Source: DAIDJM01 sp964250215 (lineage in GTDB: Bacteria > Pseudomonadota > Alphaproteobacteria > Acetobacterales > Acetobacteraceae). From it: a DNA stretch of 7,043 nt. This document shows positions 6,191-7,043 of the stretch, in pieces. The translations under genes were made by a program, and so were the position numbers. The notes beneath the pieces are model-generated. The model did no database searches and was not told the origin of the DNA. It saw only the letters and a list, made by a program, of their open reading frames with translations. Positions within the stretch are counted from its first letter, which is position 1; every line of letters begins with the position of its first letter. The stretch lies in assembly GCA_964250215.1 (NCBI GenBank), contig CAXUEX010000141.1:1-7043 (forward strand). Reading direction: 5' to 3'.

Positions 6191-6709
6191 ATGTCTGGCG
6201 ACCTGAATGACGACCTTCCGGAGGCGCTCAGAAACGTGCCTACACAGCCGCTTTTTGTCATGCGGCTGGACGTGCGGCCAATGCAGGTTCTGGGCGCTAC
6301 CCCCGCCGGCGTGCGGCGCGTCGGGATTGTATCCGGAGGGTCGTTCGCAGGCGAGCGTCTCTCCGGCGAGGTGCTCGGCGGCGGTAACGACTGGCAAGTG
6401 TTGCGCGGGGATGGCGTGCTGACATTGGATGTGCGGCTGGTACTGAAGACAAAGGACGGCGCCACGATCGGCATGACTTACGACGGGCTGCGTCACGGGC
6501 CGCCGGAAATCCTGGCCCGGATCGATGCGGGTGAGACCGTGGATCCGGCGTCGTACTACTTCCGTATCGCGCCGCGCTTCGAGACAGCGTCGCCAGACTA
6601 CGGATGGCTCAACCGCACCCTTGCGATAGGGTGTGGTCACCGTCAAACCGACGGGCCCATTATAGTGTCTTCGAAATCCTATGAGGCGAGCGGTCTACTC
6701 TCGACGTAG
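6191..6709 (+). CDS. DUF3237 / UPF0311 family protein
   Basis: A 172-residue protein with the full DUF3237 pattern: PLFVMRLDVRPMQVLGATPAGVRR (20-43; family start P-L-F-x-(L/M)-x-(L/V)), VSGGSFAGERLSGEVLGGGNDW (47-68), DGVLTLDVRLVLKTKDGATI (74-93), then YDGLRHGPPE (97-106), and the signature SYYFRIAPRFETASPDYGWLN (121-141). There is no signal peptide or membrane segment. Family members form a beta-barrel-like fold; I know of no general biochemical function for them, and they are often found among genes for catabolism of aromatic or other small organic molecules. GAGGGG at 6179-6184, 6 bases before the ATG, supports the start. The 30-bp spacing from the second SDR argues for co-transcription. 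Complete, with no sign of damage. Confidence 0.9.
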   Translation: MSGDLNDDLPEALRNVPTQPLFVMRLDVRPMQVLGATPAGVRRVGIVSGGSFAGERLSGEVLGGGNDWQVLRGDGVLTLDVRLVLKTKDGATIGMTYDGLRHGPPEILARIDAGETVDPASYYFRIAPRFETASPDYGWLNRTLAIGCGHRQTDGPIIVSSKSYEASGLLST

Positions 6710-6818
6710 TCACTGGTGAGTTCCGTGCATTTGAATTAGCCGAATTCTGCCGCTACCGGGCAATGCGGCCGCAGACGATGTTCGCTCTCAGTAACCATCT
6801 TTGCGAGGGCCTTGCACC
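6710..6818 (+). other. Gap before the MDR gene
   Basis: A 109-bp spacer with no coding potential and no clear terminator hairpin after the DUF3237 stop, so read-through into the MDR gene is plausible. TTGAAT at about 6730 followed 17 bases later by TACCGG is only a weak -35/-10-like pair. The palindrome GCGGCCGC near 6766 looks incidental in DNA this GC-rich. Confidence 0.4.
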
Positions 6819-7043
6819 ATGACCCGCTCCATCCGCATCCACGAGTTCGGCGACGCCAGCGTTCTGCGCATCGAAAATGTCGAGATCGGCGAACCTGGGG
6901 ATGGCGAAGTCCGTCTCCGCATCCACGCCATCGGCCTCAACCGCACCGAGATCACGCTCCGTTCCGGCCGCTCACCCGCAAAACCGCCGCTGCCGACAGG
7001 CCTGGGCTTCGAGGCGGCCAGCGTGATCGAGGCGCTCGGCCCG
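6819..7043 (+). CDS. MDR family oxidoreductase, quinone-oxidoreductase/zinc-ADH type, 5' part
   Basis: The first 75 codons of a medium-chain dehydrogenase/reductase; the gene runs off the right edge. The GroES-like N-domain is clear: IRIHEFGDASVLRIENVEIGEP (5-26), GDGEVRLRIHAIGLNRTE (27-44), then PPLPTGLGFEAASVIEALGP (56-75). Zinc alcohol dehydrogenases carry a catalytic Cys at the GLNRTE position (39-44), and its absence points to the zinc-independent quinone oxidoreductase branch (COG0604). The usual AAG before the valine appears as AAS (66-68). GAGGG at 6805-6809 precedes the ATG by 9 bases. The 109-bp gap from the DUF3237 gene leaves room for its own promoter, so membership of the operon is likely but not certain. 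The C-terminal Rossmann domain lies outside the window. Confidence 0.88.
   Translation, partial: MTRSIRIHEFGDASVLRIENVEIGEPGDGEVRLRIHAIGLNRTEITLRSGRSPAKPPLPTGLGFEAASVIEALGP

Overview
This is a high-GC bacterial window with proteobacterial-type genes. The main taxonomic hint is a pair of homologous hairpin repeats around 3.8-4.0 kb. Each has a T-run/A-run stem followed by a CAAAA-ACTT-GCTCC tail, a style I associate from memory with Acetobacteraceae (Alphaproteobacteria). I hold that placement at low to moderate confidence, because no rRNA, tRNA or housekeeping gene is present to confirm it.

Layout. (1) Positions 1 to about 150 are an internal piece of a DegT/DnrJ/EryC1/StrS-type sugar aminotransferase on the + strand. 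It stops abruptly just before the segment that should carry the catalytic lysine. (2) From about 150 to 3107, on the - strand, lies a roughly 1000-residue membrane sensor histidine kinase: signal peptide, Reg_prop beta-propeller sensor, Y_Y_Y domain, one transmembrane helix, HisKA_3 and HATPase_c. Its reading frame has no stop before the window edge and runs antisense through the aminotransferase piece, so both genes are missing their 3' ends at the same point. (3) A 275-bp divergent spacer precedes a small DoxX-like membrane protein on the + strand (3383-3763). (4) A 366-bp gap (3764-4129) contains two inverted copies of the hairpin repeat, probably acting as terminators. (5) From 4130 onward, five co-directional genes probably form an operon: an SDR oxidoreductase, a SnoaL/NTF2-like protein, a second and distinct SDR, a DUF3237 (UPF0311) protein, and a medium-chain (quinone-oxidoreductase type) dehydrogenase that runs off the right edge.

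How the genes may work together. The right-hand cluster pairs three NAD(P)-dependent redox enzymes with a SnoaL-like fold protein (a family with cyclase, aldolase, isomerase and hydratase members) and a DUF3237 protein of unknown function. This looks like a small catabolic, detoxification or modification pathway for a carbonyl- or alcohol-containing small molecule. The substrate cannot be read from the sequence, and no regulator or transporter of the cluster lies in the window. The kinase on the left is a ligand-sensing two-component sensor whose response regulator is not present; it may have lain beyond the broken junction.

The most notable points are the double truncation at about 150 (rearrangement or chimeric join), the inverted hairpin repeat pair, and the SDR/SnoaL/SDR/DUF3237/MDR gene set.
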